44,403 nt of DNA from SZAS-103 sp038216155 (GTDB lineage Bacteria > Pseudomonadota > Gammaproteobacteria > Xanthomonadales > Xanthomonadaceae), in NCBI GenBank assembly GCA_038216155.1, contig JBBQQH010000026.1:1-44403 (forward strand), given 5' to 3'. Positions 6,944-15,235 of the stretch are shown here, piece after piece (the stretch's first letter is position 1; each line of letters opens with the position of its first letter). The notes below the pieces were generated by a model. The model saw only the letters and a program-made list of their open reading frames with translations, was not told where the DNA came from and ran no database searches. The position numbers were made by a program, and so were the translations under genes.

Positions 6944-9900
6944 TTACAAACCGGCGCCCTTCGATTCCCGCCGCGCCGGGACCAGTGCCTGCGGTGACGG
7001 CGGCGGTACGCCAATGCGCTTGTCGCTATGCGGCTGTTTACCCTTTCCGCTGCTTGATTGGCGCTTGCGAAATGCGTCGCGTATTTGCGTCCGCAGTTCC
7101 TCGTCATCCCACGGTTTGGTAAGAAATTTGTAGATGGCCCCCTGATTGATCGCGTCGGTGATGGCATCAAGATCGGTATAGCCGCTCAACACGATGCGCA
7201 CGATCTCCGGATGCATTTCCTTTACCTTGCTCAACAGTTCCGTACCGGTCATGCCCGGCATGCGCTGATCCGAGACAATGACGTCAATGGCATCGCGCCC
7301 GAGAATCTCCAGCGCCTCTTCCGCGCAAGTCGCGGTAAGTATCCGGTAGCCATCTCGACGCAGGGTACGACTCAGGGCACTCAAGATGTTCGCTTCGTCG
7401 TCTACCAGCAACAGCGTTTGCACTTGCTGCTTATCGCTTATGTCATCACGTGAAAGATAGCGGTGGCGCAACATTTCCAGGGCCTTTTCCGCAATGACCG
7501 GTTGGCTGAAGTAATAGCCCTGAAATAGGTCGCAGTCGTTGCGCTTGAGGTAACCAACCTGCGCGGCCGTCTCGACCCCTTCGGCCATGACGCGCATGCC
7601 CAGCTGGTGCCCAAGCGTGATGACGGCGCGGCAAATACCGGCCGCGCCCGCATCCGTGGTGACGTCATGCACGAAGGACTGGTCTATTTTCAGGCAGTCA
7701 ATGGGAAACCGGCGCAGATAGTTCAGGCTGGAATACCCCGTACCAAAATCGTCGAGCGCAAGACGCACACCCAAGGCCTTCAAGGCCCGCATGGTGCCGA
7801 TCATCCGCTCGATATTTTCCGCCATCACGCTTTCGGTCAGTTCCATCTCGATGTAACCGGGCGGAATCTTGAATTGCGCCATCGCCGAGCGCACGTCTTC
7901 GGAAAATTCAGGCCGGTGCAATTGCAACGGCGAAATGTTGACTGCGATCGAAAAATCACTGGCGCCGGCGTCGATCCAGACACGCGCCTGGCGACAGGCT
8001 TCCTTGAGAACGAAACGACCCAGATCTACGATGAGTCCCAGTTCTTCGGCGGCCTTGATGAAAATCTTTGGCGACACGACACCAAGTTCTGGATCGCACC
8101 AGCGCGCCAAAGCCTCAAAGCCGAGGACCTGCCAGTCCAGACCGCTGATTTGCGGCTGAAAATGCAGCTGCAATTGCTCGTCGCGAATCGCGATGCGCAG
8201 GCGCGAGCCCAATGCGAGGCGGACCCGCAGCTCTTCACTTTGATCGTTGGAAAAGGCGCTTACTGCATTTCGACCCTCACGCTTTGAACGCATCATCGCC
8301 GCTTCGGCTTGACGCAGCAGGTCCTGCGGAGTGGTGGCGTTGTCTGGAAAACAACTGACGCCGATGCTGCAGGTAACGTAGATTTGCTGTTCGGCAATGA
8401 CCATCGGCTCGGCGATGGCTGCGCGCACGCGCTCGCCAAGGACAATTTGATCCGGATTTCCTTTCGTGTTGGCCTGGTTCGTGTCGACTTGGATCACCGC
8501 GAACTCGTCACCGGCCACATGCGCCACTTTTCCACCCGCGCCCACGGCCGCGGACAGGCGTTCGGCAATCACGCGCAACACCTCGTCGCCGATTGCACGA
8601 CCACGCGTTTCATTTACGGAGTGGAAGTAGTCGATATCCACGTAGAGCACAACCAGACGGCCATCGCGTCCGGCAGCCGCCGCCAGGGCAGTTTGCAGGT
8701 AATCTTCGATCAGCTCGAAGCGAGGAAGCCCAGTGACCATGTCGTGCGTGAGGTGATGGGTCAGTTCTGCCGCTGCGCGTTTGCGTTCGGTGACGTCTGC
8801 CATGGCGCCGATCATGCGAATCGGGACACCTTGCGCATCGCGTATGACGAAACCACGATCGTGGATGTCCAGGTAATTGCCGTTGCTGCGGCGAAAACGG
8901 TATTCGTCGCTCCATGTGTTTGCATGCGAGGCGATCGCCGCGCGAACTCCAGTGGCCACCCGTTCCCTATCGTCCGGGTGGATGCCCCAGTACGCAGCGC
9001 CCTGGGCCAGTGCCGCCTGGTTGTAGCCCATCAACAACGTCATGTTCTGGTTCCACCAGCGCTTGTCGGTGATCAAATCCCAATCCCAGACGATATCGTT
9101 GGTAGCACGGGCGACGAGTTCGAAACGATCGTTGCTCGTGCGTAGCTCAGCCTCCGCGGCCAGTCTGACGGTTACGTCGTTTGCCTGGACCAGCTTCGCC
9201 GCGCGTCCGGCAAAATTCACCCGGTGCGATGTAATCTCGACATCGATGCTGGTTCCCTTCTTCGTGCGATGACGCCAGAGACCGGCATGATCGAAGTCGG
9301 CGCCTCCAGTCGGCATGACCGCCAACAGCCGGTTCAAGTCTTCCGCGGGGCGAATGTCCCTGATCGTCATGGCGAAAAATTCGGCACGGGTAAAACCGTA
9401 CTGGTTGATGGCGGCTTGATTGACCGCCAGAAAGGCGAGCGTCGCAAGGTCATAAACCCACATCGGCGACGGGTTCAAATCGAATATGGCCTGGTAGCGC
9501 AGTTCGCATTGCGCCATTTTTCGCACGGCGCGCCTGGCTTCGGAAATGTCGCGTGCGACACAGATCATGTGCCACTTGCCATCGGATCGAAATGGACGCC
9601 GGCTCAATTCAACGGGTACCCGCGAACGGTCCCTGCATGTCAAGCGCAATTCGATGGTCTCGATCTTGCGGCGCGTAGAAATCAGGGCGTTGTATTTGGC
9701 CTGCAGTCTTGTCCGCGATTGTTTGGACAGATCTGCGGGGCCCATGGCGAGCAATTCTTCACGGGTATAGCCGAGCATGTGCGTGGCGGCAAGATTCGTG
9801 TCCGCGAACTGCATTGTCGCCACTTCGACGAGAAAGATGGCATCGCTGCTCGCATCAAGCGCAGCGCGAAAGCGGAGCAAATCCCGTCCCGCGTGAGGAG

Positions 9901-10000
9901 GCAGGGCGTCGGCCTCGGCCACAGAAGGGTCGGCGACTTCCAAATAGCTGCGCAGACTCGCGAGGCAGCGGCGAAGCATCGTGGCGCTCGACCGATGCAT
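6944..10000 (-). CDS. PAS-PAS-PAS-GGDEF-EAL-REC cyclic-di-GMP signalling protein
   Basis: The protein has 1018 residues. PAS domains lie at about 43-155, 165-280 and 292-405. GGDEF follows at about 415-585, EAL at 600-850 and a receiver at 862-980, then a basic, Pro-rich tail. EAL motifs for c-di-GMP hydrolysis are present: E629-A-L, DDFGTGYSSL (from 750), KIDQSFV and AEGVET. The cyclase signature reads AGDEF (496-500), not GGDEF, and there is no RxxD inhibitory site, so synthesis may be weak or regulatory; phosphodiesterase activity is the safer prediction. The receiver has DDE, D911 (VSDQRMPG) and K962 (TKPW), like those on RpfG-type regulators, but sits at the C terminus, which is unusual. 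No membrane segment. The ATG at 10000 has AAGG 7 bases upstream. Confidence 0.9.
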   Translation of the reverse strand: MHRSSATMLRRCLASLRSYLEVADPSVAEADALPPHAGRDLLRFRAALDASSDAIFLVEVATMQFADTNLAATHMLGYTREELLAMGPADLSKQSRTRLQAKYNALISTRRKIETIELRLTCRDRSRVPVELSRRPFRSDGKWHMICVARDISEARRAVRKMAQCELRYQAIFDLNPSPMWVYDLATLAFLAVNQAAINQYGFTRAEFFAMTIRDIRPAEDLNRLLAVMPTGGADFDHAGLWRHRTKKGTSIDVEITSHRVNFAGRAAKLVQANDVTVRLAAEAELRTSNDRFELVARATNDIVWDWDLITDKRWWNQNMTLLMGYNQAALAQGAAYWGIHPDDRERVATGVRAAIASHANTWSDEYRFRRSNGNYLDIHDRGFVIRDAQGVPIRMIGAMADVTERKRAAAELTHHLTHDMVTGLPRFELIEDYLQTALAAAAGRDGRLVVLYVDIDYFHSVNETRGRAIGDEVLRVIAERLSAAVGAGGKVAHVAGDEFAVIQVDTNQANTKGNPDQIVLGERVRAAIAEPMVIAEQQIYVTCSIGVSCFPDNATTPQDLLRQAEAAMMRSKREGRNAVSAFSNDQSEELRVRLALGSRLRIAIRDEQLQLHFQPQISGLDWQVLGFEALARWCDPELGVVSPKIFIKAAEELGLIVDLGRFVLKEACRQARVWIDAGASDFSIAVNISPLQLHRPEFSEDVRSAMAQFKIPPGYIEMELTESVMAENIERMIGTMRALKALGVRLALDDFGTGYSSLNYLRRFPIDCLKIDQSFVHDVTTDAGAAGICRAVITLGHQLGMRVMAEGVETAAQVGYLKRNDCDLFQGYYFSQPVIAEKALEMLRHRYLSRDDISDKQQVQTLLLVDDEANILSALSRTLRRDGYRILTATCAEEALEILGRDAIDVIVSDQRMPGMTGTELLSKVKEMHPEIVRIVLSGYTDLDAITDAINQGAIYKFLTKPWDDEELRTQIRDAFRKRQSSSGKGKQPHSDKRIGVPPPSPQALVPARRESKGAGL

Positions 10001-10201
10001 GTTCTCACCTTATGCGTACTGACACGGTCAGACGATGTCGCATCCAAGCGCTGGCGTCGGTGCGCTGGCAGACATAGATCGCAAAAGCGGGAAAATTGGC
10101 TCGCAACGATCAATCAACATGCCGATGGCCGCTCGAGCAAACCGCACACCTCATGCTTGGCGTGACCCGATTGCGGGCTGTCAGCGCCAGGCAACCGGTA
10201 C

Positions 10202-11521
10202 TTATTTGATGGCGGCCAGCGCTCCGGCCTGGATCTGGTACGCGCCAATGTCCACCATTCCATTGGCTGTGCGGGAGAATCCACGCTGGTCAGTGGTTTG
10301 CAGGGCCGAATTGTTTCCCCGATTCCGTGCCGAACTGAATGCCGACAGACTGTGAGTCCGGGTCGGACCACCATTGCTGGCCAGCGGCATCAGCATCGGA
10401 TCGCTCCTGACCGTAATGACGCCGCGACCTGTCGCCTCTAGGTTCGTCTCCATGATGAGGTTGTCGGCGCCATTGAGCCCAGTCGCAAAAAGATCCGAGA
10501 CCGTGCTGTCGCCGTTTCCGTTCTTGGCGATGATCGAGCTTTGCGCGCTGACGCTGCCGTTGGTGTTGAGGCCGTCGCCATAGGAAGTCGGTGAGGAATT
10601 GAATACCAGGGTGCTGTTCAGGATCTGAACCGGCTGCGCGGCGCAATCGTTGCAAAAAACTTCAATGCCGGCGGACGTCAATGTTGCCGTGTTTCCGGAA
10701 ATGGTGCTGTTCTGAATTCTCGTGATCGGGGTGTATCCGGCGAACTCCATCTGCATGATGCCACCGCCCTGGCCTGCGACGTTGGTGTCGACCGTGCATC
10801 GCGAGAGATCCACATCGCCGTTGGCAATCATGGCGCCACCACCCTGGCCGTATCCATTGCTCGCATCAGCAGCGACGGCATTGCCGCTCAGTGTGCCGTC
10901 GATGCAGGAAAGGCCCGTCGCATAGACTCCACCGCCGCGCGCAACTTGATAGTAGCCAGAAGACAATGCCGAGCTGCCGCTGATGCGGCTGTTGACCATG
11001 GACACGTGCTGCGCGCTGATGGCGCCGCCGCGAGCCGAGGAGTTCGTCGAGCTGGCTGTGCAGCCATCGACGACGGAGCCGGTCAGGGACACGTTGCCCG
11101 ATGCGAGGATGCAACCACCCTCCGCGTCGCCGCTCGTGGTGTAAACGCTGCCGCCGCTGACCGTAAGATTGACCACGGAAAGGTTGTTCGAGGTACTGTG
11201 AAAGACGCGGCCACTTCTGCTCGTGATCGTCAGCTTGCGTGTGGCCCCGCCGGAAATCACGACATCGTGCGCAATGACGACCTCACCCTGGGTGAGGGTA
11301 ATCATGTTGTTGGCGCACACCAACCCGCCCAAATCGACTTGAGCGCCGCTCACCGCATGGCCAATGACATTTCGCAACGTACCGCGCGTGTTGTCGTCGG
11401 CGCAGCTGGTAACTGCAGTGACGCTGGCGAAAGCGTGCGCTTGCACACCGATCAGAGCGATGGCCACGGACAAACCAGCGGCCAGCTTCTTCATGCGCAG
11501 GTTGGGAGTATTGACTGACAT
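10202..11521 (-). CDS. Secreted right-handed beta-helix protein (choice-of-anchor Q type)
   Basis: A 439-residue exported protein. I chose the ATG at 11521 because AAAGG lies 8 bases upstream; a GTG at 11530 is the alternative. The signal peptide runs from KKLAAGLSVAIALIGVQA to about AFA. The body is rich in Ser, Gly, Asn and Thr with repeated turns (SGGSVYTTSG, ARGGAISAQHV, QNSTISGNTATLTSAG, ILNSTLVFNSSP), typical of a parallel beta-helix of the polymorphic-outer-membrane-protein type. The C-terminal pattern NGGPTRTHSL...RGFSR...DIGAYQ is the known end of choice-of-anchor Q proteins. Paired cysteines may form disulfides. It is probably a cell-surface or extracellular adhesin or glycan-binding protein; no enzyme motif is seen. 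It is divergent from the DUF3606 gene. Confidence 0.75.
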   Translation of the reverse strand: MSVNTPNLRMKKLAAGLSVAIALIGVQAHAFASVTAVTSCADDNTRGTLRNVIGHAVSGAQVDLGGLVCANNMITLTQGEVVIAHDVVISGGATRKLTITSRSGRVFHSTSNNLSVVNLTVSGGSVYTTSGDAEGGCILASGNVSLTGSVVDGCTASSTNSSARGGAISAQHVSMVNSRISGSSALSSGYYQVARGGGVYATGLSCIDGTLSGNAVAADASNGYGQGGGAMIANGDVDLSRCTVDTNVAGQGGGIMQMEFAGYTPITRIQNSTISGNTATLTSAGIEVFCNDCAAQPVQILNSTLVFNSSPTSYGDGLNTNGSVSAQSSIIAKNGNGDSTVSDLFATGLNGADNLIMETNLEATGRGVITVRSDPMLMPLASNGGPTRTHSLSAFSSARNRGNNSALQTTDQRGFSRTANGMVDIGAYQIQAGALAAIK

Positions 11522-11586
11522 GGCACTCACCTTTCTTGTGGAATGGTTGCCTCGCTTTCATCCGTTCAAGTGCATTTGGCTCAGCA

Positions 11587-11758
11587 GGTGAGTGCATCCT
11601 ATGCATCCGGGTCGCCTGAGGTAATTCGTACGAGTACGTATAAGTAGGACTACGTATGCGCGGAGGGTTCGATTCGGCAGCACACCTGGGCGTATTCATG
11701 CCTATAAGTAGGCGTACGGGTTACGTGCAGCGGCGCCTCTCAGTAGGATGCATTCACC
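11587..11758. promoter_or_regulatory. Divergent promoter region with nested inverted and direct repeats
   Basis: GGTGAGTGCATCCTA (11587-11601) and TAGGATGCATTCACC (11744-11758) form a 15-bp inverted repeat with one mismatch. Between them TATAAGTAGG occurs twice in the same orientation (11639-11648 and 11703-11712), 64 bp apart. The block sits between the beta-helix gene (minus) and the DUF3606 gene (plus). It may be a paired operator, or a small MITE-like insertion with 15-bp ends; no target duplication is obvious. Confidence 0.5.
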
Positions 11759-11860
11759 CGCGCGCTCCACCCGACACAATCGCAACCAGGTGAATTCGCA
11801 CCAGCCTTTCAGGAATGAGCACTCGGGTATGCGCCATGCGCCTTACTTGAGGACACGAAC

Positions 11861-12058
11861 ATGCACTCTTTTGACTTGAATACCGATGGCAAAATCAGGT
11901 CGTTTGCCGTGAGCCGTCAATGCACGCTCGAACAAGTCAAGCGCGCGATCGAACTGGTCGGCGCGGACATGTCGGCAGTCAACAAATATCTGCTGCAACG
12001 CGGCTTGACCCACGGGCAGCACCATCAGGCTACTCGCAAATCGGTCGGCTGCGGCTAG
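11861..12058 (+). CDS. DUF3606 family small protein
   Basis: A 65-residue protein. Residues 14-48 (AVSRQCTLEQVKRAIELVGA then DMSAVNKYLLQRG) match the pattern of DUF3606, a family of small bacterial proteins in which a helix of the form S.EQL..AV..VG precedes ..V..YL. Molecular function is unknown. The start at 11861 has GAGG at a normal distance. No signal peptide or membrane segment. It stands alone, with about 350 bp of non-coding sequence downstream, and is transcribed away from the beta-helix gene through the repeat-rich region upstream. The family call rests on remembered pattern, not a search. Confidence 0.65.
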   Translation: MHSFDLNTDGKIRSFAVSRQCTLEQVKRAIELVGADMSAVNKYLLQRGLTHGQHHQATRKSVGCG

Positions 12059-12408
12059 ACTGTGCACAGCCAAGTCTCACCGCTCGCCTGAACATTCAGG
12101 CTCGAGTCTACGTATCCCGGACCTTGACAGTCGCGTTTGCGTGGCTGTATAGAAAGTCAGGGGTGTCACGATTCATGCGCATCATGCGGCGGCAAAACTG
12201 TGGACGCGGTATTTCACCGTCTTTTGCTCGACGAATACCCTGCCGAGGTTTTCCCGGCCTCCCATCGGGCGAGATTGTTTCCCGCAACGACAGCGCGGAA
12301 TCCATTCCTGGATTCTTCAGCGCCAGCTGCCGGTAAATCGCCACTCGACACCATCATTCCCGGGAGCGCCGCGCCGATCCGGGACACAAGAAAAACTCAA
12401 GGTCGTCG
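12059..12408. other. Intergenic stretch without supported gene
   Basis: About 350 bp between the DUF3606 gene and the kinase gene. Both strands have short frames, but none has a domain, ribosome site or coherent composition. The promoter of the kinase gene should lie in its right part; I could not assign clear -35/-10 boxes. Confidence 0.5.
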
Positions 12409-13650
12409 ATGAACACGGTTCCGCTCGAGCGCGACAGGATGCCGCTTGGCGCGGAGGACCTCGAAGCTCTGCTGGATTGCGTGCCGCATCCTGTCTTGCT
12501 CATAGGCGCAGACGGTGCGCTCATCCATGGCAATGACAGCAGTCGCGAACTGCACGCGTGGATGAAACAGGAAGGGCGCGCGCGCGATCTGGCGGCAGAG
12601 CTATGTGCCATGGCGGGCATAGCCGGACCAGTGGACTCACCGTTGCCGATGATTGCGCTCAAATCCGCGGCAGAAGTTCGCCGCTATCGTGTGACGTCGC
12701 AAACTGTTGGCAAGTCAGGAGCAAAAATGATATCGCTTGCGCCAGAGCTCGACAAAGATCTTCCGCATCCATTGGTGGACGCGGAAATAGCCAGGGCGCG
12801 CCTGGAAAACGTGCAACAACAGCTACTGCAGGCGGATCGAATGTCCTCGATTGGCCAGCTCGCGGCGGGCGTGGCGCATGAAATCAACAATCCGATTGGC
12901 TATATCCAGTCGAATCTGGGAACTCTCTCGGAGTATGTTTCCAATCTTTTTCGACTGCTTTCCGCTCAGGATTCCGCCCTGCGCATGGGCACCGCCCGGC
13001 CAGAGCAGCTGATACAGATCGAAGAAATCCGACAGCAGATTGATTTCGAATTCTTGTCCAAGGACTTACCCGCACTGCTGAGCGAATCCCAGGAAGGCAT
13101 CAGCAGGGTGCGCAAGATTGTCCAGGATTTGCGCGAGTTTTCGCGCGCCGGTCACTCGGAAGCCTGGGTAGCGGCCGATATCCATGTGGGCCTTGAGAGC
13201 ACGATAAACATCGTCTGGAACGACCTGAAGTACAAGGTCGAGCTGATCAAACACTACGGCGAGCTGCCCTTGATCGAGTGCTTGCCTTCGCAACTGAATC
13301 AGGTGTTCATGAACATTCTGGTCAATGCCGGACATGCGATCGAGGAGCGCGGACAGATAACCATCAGTACCCGAGCCGCTGCACAGCAAGTCTTCGTTGA
13401 AATATCAGACACCGGCAAAGGTATTGCTCGCGAACATCTTGAACGCATTTTTGAACCGTTCTTCACCACCAAACCGGTCGGAAAAGGTACCGGACTCGGC
13501 TTGTCCATTTCCTATGGCATCGTGAAAAAGCACGGCGGCGAAATCGACGTGCGCAGCGAAGTGGGTGTCGGCACCACCTTTTTGATCAGATTGCCCGTCC
13601 GGCAATTGGAGAATAAGGTAGCGGCGGCAAATGAGCTCCACACTACCTAG
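12409..13650 (+). CDS. NtrB-like sensor histidine kinase
   Basis: A 413-residue soluble kinase. The N-terminal region (about 15-115) looks like a divergent PAS domain (LLDCVPHPVLLIGADGALIH). A helical linker leads to the HisKA dimerisation domain with the phospho-accepting H157 in LAAGVAHEINNPIGYIQSN. The catalytic ATPase domain has the N box (NQVFMNILVNAGHAI), G1 (DTGKGI), F box (FEPFFTTKP) and G2 (GKGTGLGLSI). This order and the AHEINNP motif are typical of NtrB-like kinases. No membrane segment, so the signal is cytoplasmic or passed by a partner. No response regulator is adjacent; candidates are the receivers at 5724-6854 and 41972-44403. An AAGG site precedes the ATG. Confidence 0.9.
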   Translation: MNTVPLERDRMPLGAEDLEALLDCVPHPVLLIGADGALIHGNDSSRELHAWMKQEGRARDLAAELCAMAGIAGPVDSPLPMIALKSAAEVRRYRVTSQTVGKSGAKMISLAPELDKDLPHPLVDAEIARARLENVQQQLLQADRMSSIGQLAAGVAHEINNPIGYIQSNLGTLSEYVSNLFRLLSAQDSALRMGTARPEQLIQIEEIRQQIDFEFLSKDLPALLSESQEGISRVRKIVQDLREFSRAGHSEAWVAADIHVGLESTINIVWNDLKYKVELIKHYGELPLIECLPSQLNQVFMNILVNAGHAIEERGQITISTRAAAQQVFVEISDTGKGIAREHLERIFEPFFTTKPVGKGTGLGLSISYGIVKKHGGEIDVRSEVGVGTTFLIRLPVRQLENKVAAANELHTT

Positions 13651-13772
13651 ATCAGCCTGCCGGATCTTGTGCCCATTCCTGCTCGCCGGCGACGATGCGG
13701 CTGTACGGCCGCAAGCGGCGCCAACTAGGGCAAACGGCCGGCAATTGCGAACTCGACGCAACCGCGAAGACT

Positions 13773-14432
13773 TCAGCCCTTGCCTTCGGTGCGCACCGCA
13801 TGCACGGCGCGCGAGCGGTTGCGTGTATACACGTATACCGACGCCGGCGGCATGTTCCACCAGGCGAAACCGCCACGCCTTACCGACAGGCCGAGTTCGG
13901 CAAGCAGTTCGCGCGATACCGGCGATTTCGGCCCGTAGGTGAACTGGATAAAGCGGCCTTCAGGCTTCAGCGTGCTGAATGCGGCCTGCAGAATCTCGGC
14001 CTGCGTACGCTTGGTCATCGACAGCAGGCCCAAACCGCTAATCACCGCATCGGCCGGACCTTGATCAAGAAATCCGTCTGCGCTGGCGATCGCTTTCAGT
14101 TCGCGCGCATCGCCACAGACCACGTGGGCATCGACAAAGCGCGTACGCAAATGTTGATACAGCGCTTCGTTAAGCTCGAGCACCAGCAGATTTTTCTGCG
14201 TTATCCCATGCCCGACCAGAGCGCGAGTGAAAACCCCAGTACCACCGCCCAGCTCGATCACTCGCGTGGCTTCGTGCGGCAACTCCGCGATCATCTGCCG
14301 CGCCAACTGGCGCCCGGACGGCGACAACGCGGCAATGGCGAGTGGGTTCTTCAGCCATTGGCGGAAAAACGTCCAAGCAGCCGGTGGACCCGAATCCAAG
14401 TCGTGGTTTTCTGGCCGGGTCGGCTGGGTCAT
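13773..14432 (-). CDS. SAM-dependent methyltransferase, PmtA-like (phospholipid N-methyltransferase family)
   Basis: A 219-residue Rossmann-fold methyltransferase. Motif I is VIELGGGTGVFTRAL (about 60-74), followed by an acidic strand end (LLVLELNEALYQHL) and VVCGDARELKAI. Later parts are GPADAVISGLGLLSM, TLKPEGRFIQFTYGPKSP and FAWWNMPPASVYVYTR. The FxYGP...NxPPAxVxxY pattern recalls bacterial PmtA enzymes, which methylate phosphatidylethanolamine towards phosphatidylcholine, and the related COG3963 group. The ATG at 14432 is preferred to a TTG two codons earlier. It converges with the kinase gene and is separated from the next gene upstream by a strong terminator. Substrate assignment is inference. 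Confidence 0.75.
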   Translation of the reverse strand: MTQPTRPENHDLDSGPPAAWTFFRQWLKNPLAIAALSPSGRQLARQMIAELPHEATRVIELGGGTGVFTRALVGHGITQKNLLVLELNEALYQHLRTRFVDAHVVCGDARELKAIASADGFLDQGPADAVISGLGLLSMTKRTQAEILQAAFSTLKPEGRFIQFTYGPKSPVSRELLAELGLSVRRGGFAWWNMPPASVYVYTRNRSRAVHAVRTEGKG

Positions 14433-14525
14433 GCGCAAATCCGTAAGTCGAAGCGTCCGCCATGATAGTGCCGCAACGCTTCAGCCGCCAGCAAAACGCG
14501 GGGGTTGCCTCCCAGCCGCTCTGGC

Positions 14526-14572
14526 TTTACGCAAAAAGAAAGCCCCGCTGCAGCAGGGCTGGCAGCGGGGCT
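14526..14572 (-). terminator. Rho-independent terminator of the Tyr/Gly/His-rich gene
   Basis: A perfect 11-bp stem, AGCCCCGCTGC (14541-14551) with GCAGCGGGGCT (14562-14572), has a 10-base loop. On the minus strand the stem is followed by TTTCTTTTTG. It lies 36 bp after the stop of the gene at 14608 and before the methyltransferase gene, separating the two. Confidence 0.9.
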
Positions 14573-14607
14573 GACGGCGCTCGGTCTACGCGTCGATCAG
14601 AGACTGG

Positions 14608-15021
14608 TCAATGATGATGATCGTGATTGTAGTACCCGTGATCGCGATTGTAGTACCCGTGATTGTAGTAGCCATGATCGCGATTGTAGTAACCGCCACG
14701 GTAGTGGTGATGCGGATAGTAGCCGCCGCTGCTGTAAACGACTCCATACGCCGGGTACGGCGCGCTGTAGTAATCATTCGCGTAGTAGTCATCATAGTAG
14801 GCGGGGGCGTAATAGGTTGGCGCGTAGTAGCCGCCGTAGTAGCCACCCACACCGACATAGCCATGGCCGTGGTGGCCACCGTTATAACCCAAGCTCACGC
14901 CCGGCAAACCTATGCCGATACTGACGTGGCCGCGGGCGAACGCGGCCGGCGCCAGTGCCAGGCCCGCTGCAACCAGCAGTCCAAGAACCATCGCGCGAAA
15001 ACCACGCTTGGAGAATCTCAT
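14608..15021 (-). CDS. Exported Tyr/Gly/His-rich low-complexity protein
   Basis: A 137-residue protein. The ATG at 15021 has GGGAG 7 bases upstream, so the longer frame starting at 15132 is rejected. Residues 1-30 form a signal peptide (MRFSKRGFRAMVLGLLVAAG, cut after AFA). The mature part starts GHVSIGIGLPGVSLGY and then becomes almost entirely Tyr, Gly, His, Asn and Asp, with short repeats (YYAPTYYAPAYY; YYNRDHGYYNHG twice) and a His-rich end (YYNHDHHH). Such proteins occur in the periplasm or outer membrane of many proteobacteria; the His and Asp clusters could bind metal, but no function is established. The gene has its own terminator and a palindrome about 100 bp upstream. Confidence 0.8.
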   Translation of the reverse strand: MRFSKRGFRAMVLGLLVAAGLALAPAAFARGHVSIGIGLPGVSLGYNGGHHGHGYVGVGGYYGGYYAPTYYAPAYYDDYYANDYYSAPYPAYGVVYSSGGYYPHHHYRGGYYNRDHGYYNHGYYNRDHGYYNHDHHH

Positions 15022-15119
15022 GTCATTACTCCCGATCAGGTTGGCGACTCTTTCGTCGCAGGCAAATGATGGAGTCGCGCGGCTGAATCGCCACTGACCT
15101 GAAATGGGCTGATGTCGGC

Positions 15120-15150
15120 CATTCAGAATCAATTCTGAACAGACTGAATG
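15120..15150. promoter_or_regulatory. Nested palindrome upstream of the Tyr/Gly/His-rich gene
   Basis: TTCAGAA-TCAA-TTCTGAA (15122-15139) is a perfect 7-bp inverted repeat. An outer pair CATTCAG (15120-15126) and CTGAATG (15144-15150) overlaps it. The block lies 99-129 bp upstream of the ATG at 15021, in a 214-bp gap with no gene. It is an operator candidate for a dimeric regulator. Confidence 0.4.
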
Positions 15151-15235
15151 AAGTGCATGTGAAAGTGCGAACTGCTTCCGCTTGCTGCGGCGAACAGTTC
15201 ACTTTCCTATGCAGGTTTTGAGACGAGCTGTCGTA

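Noticed and set aside
10019..10031. CTGAC-ACG-GTCAG palindrome upstream of the c-di-GMP gene
   Set aside because: Five-bp arms are too short to separate from chance without comparison; not listed as a site.
14611..15069. A plus-strand frame rich in Val and Ile opposite the Tyr/Gly/His-rich gene
   Set aside because: The valine and isoleucine runs are the reverse complement of Tyr/His/Asn codons; the minus strand has the signal peptide, ribosome site and terminator.
15022..15132. A longer N terminus for the Tyr/Gly/His-rich protein
   Set aside because: The ATG at 15021 has GGGAG at the right distance and gives a clean signal peptide; the extension would bury it.
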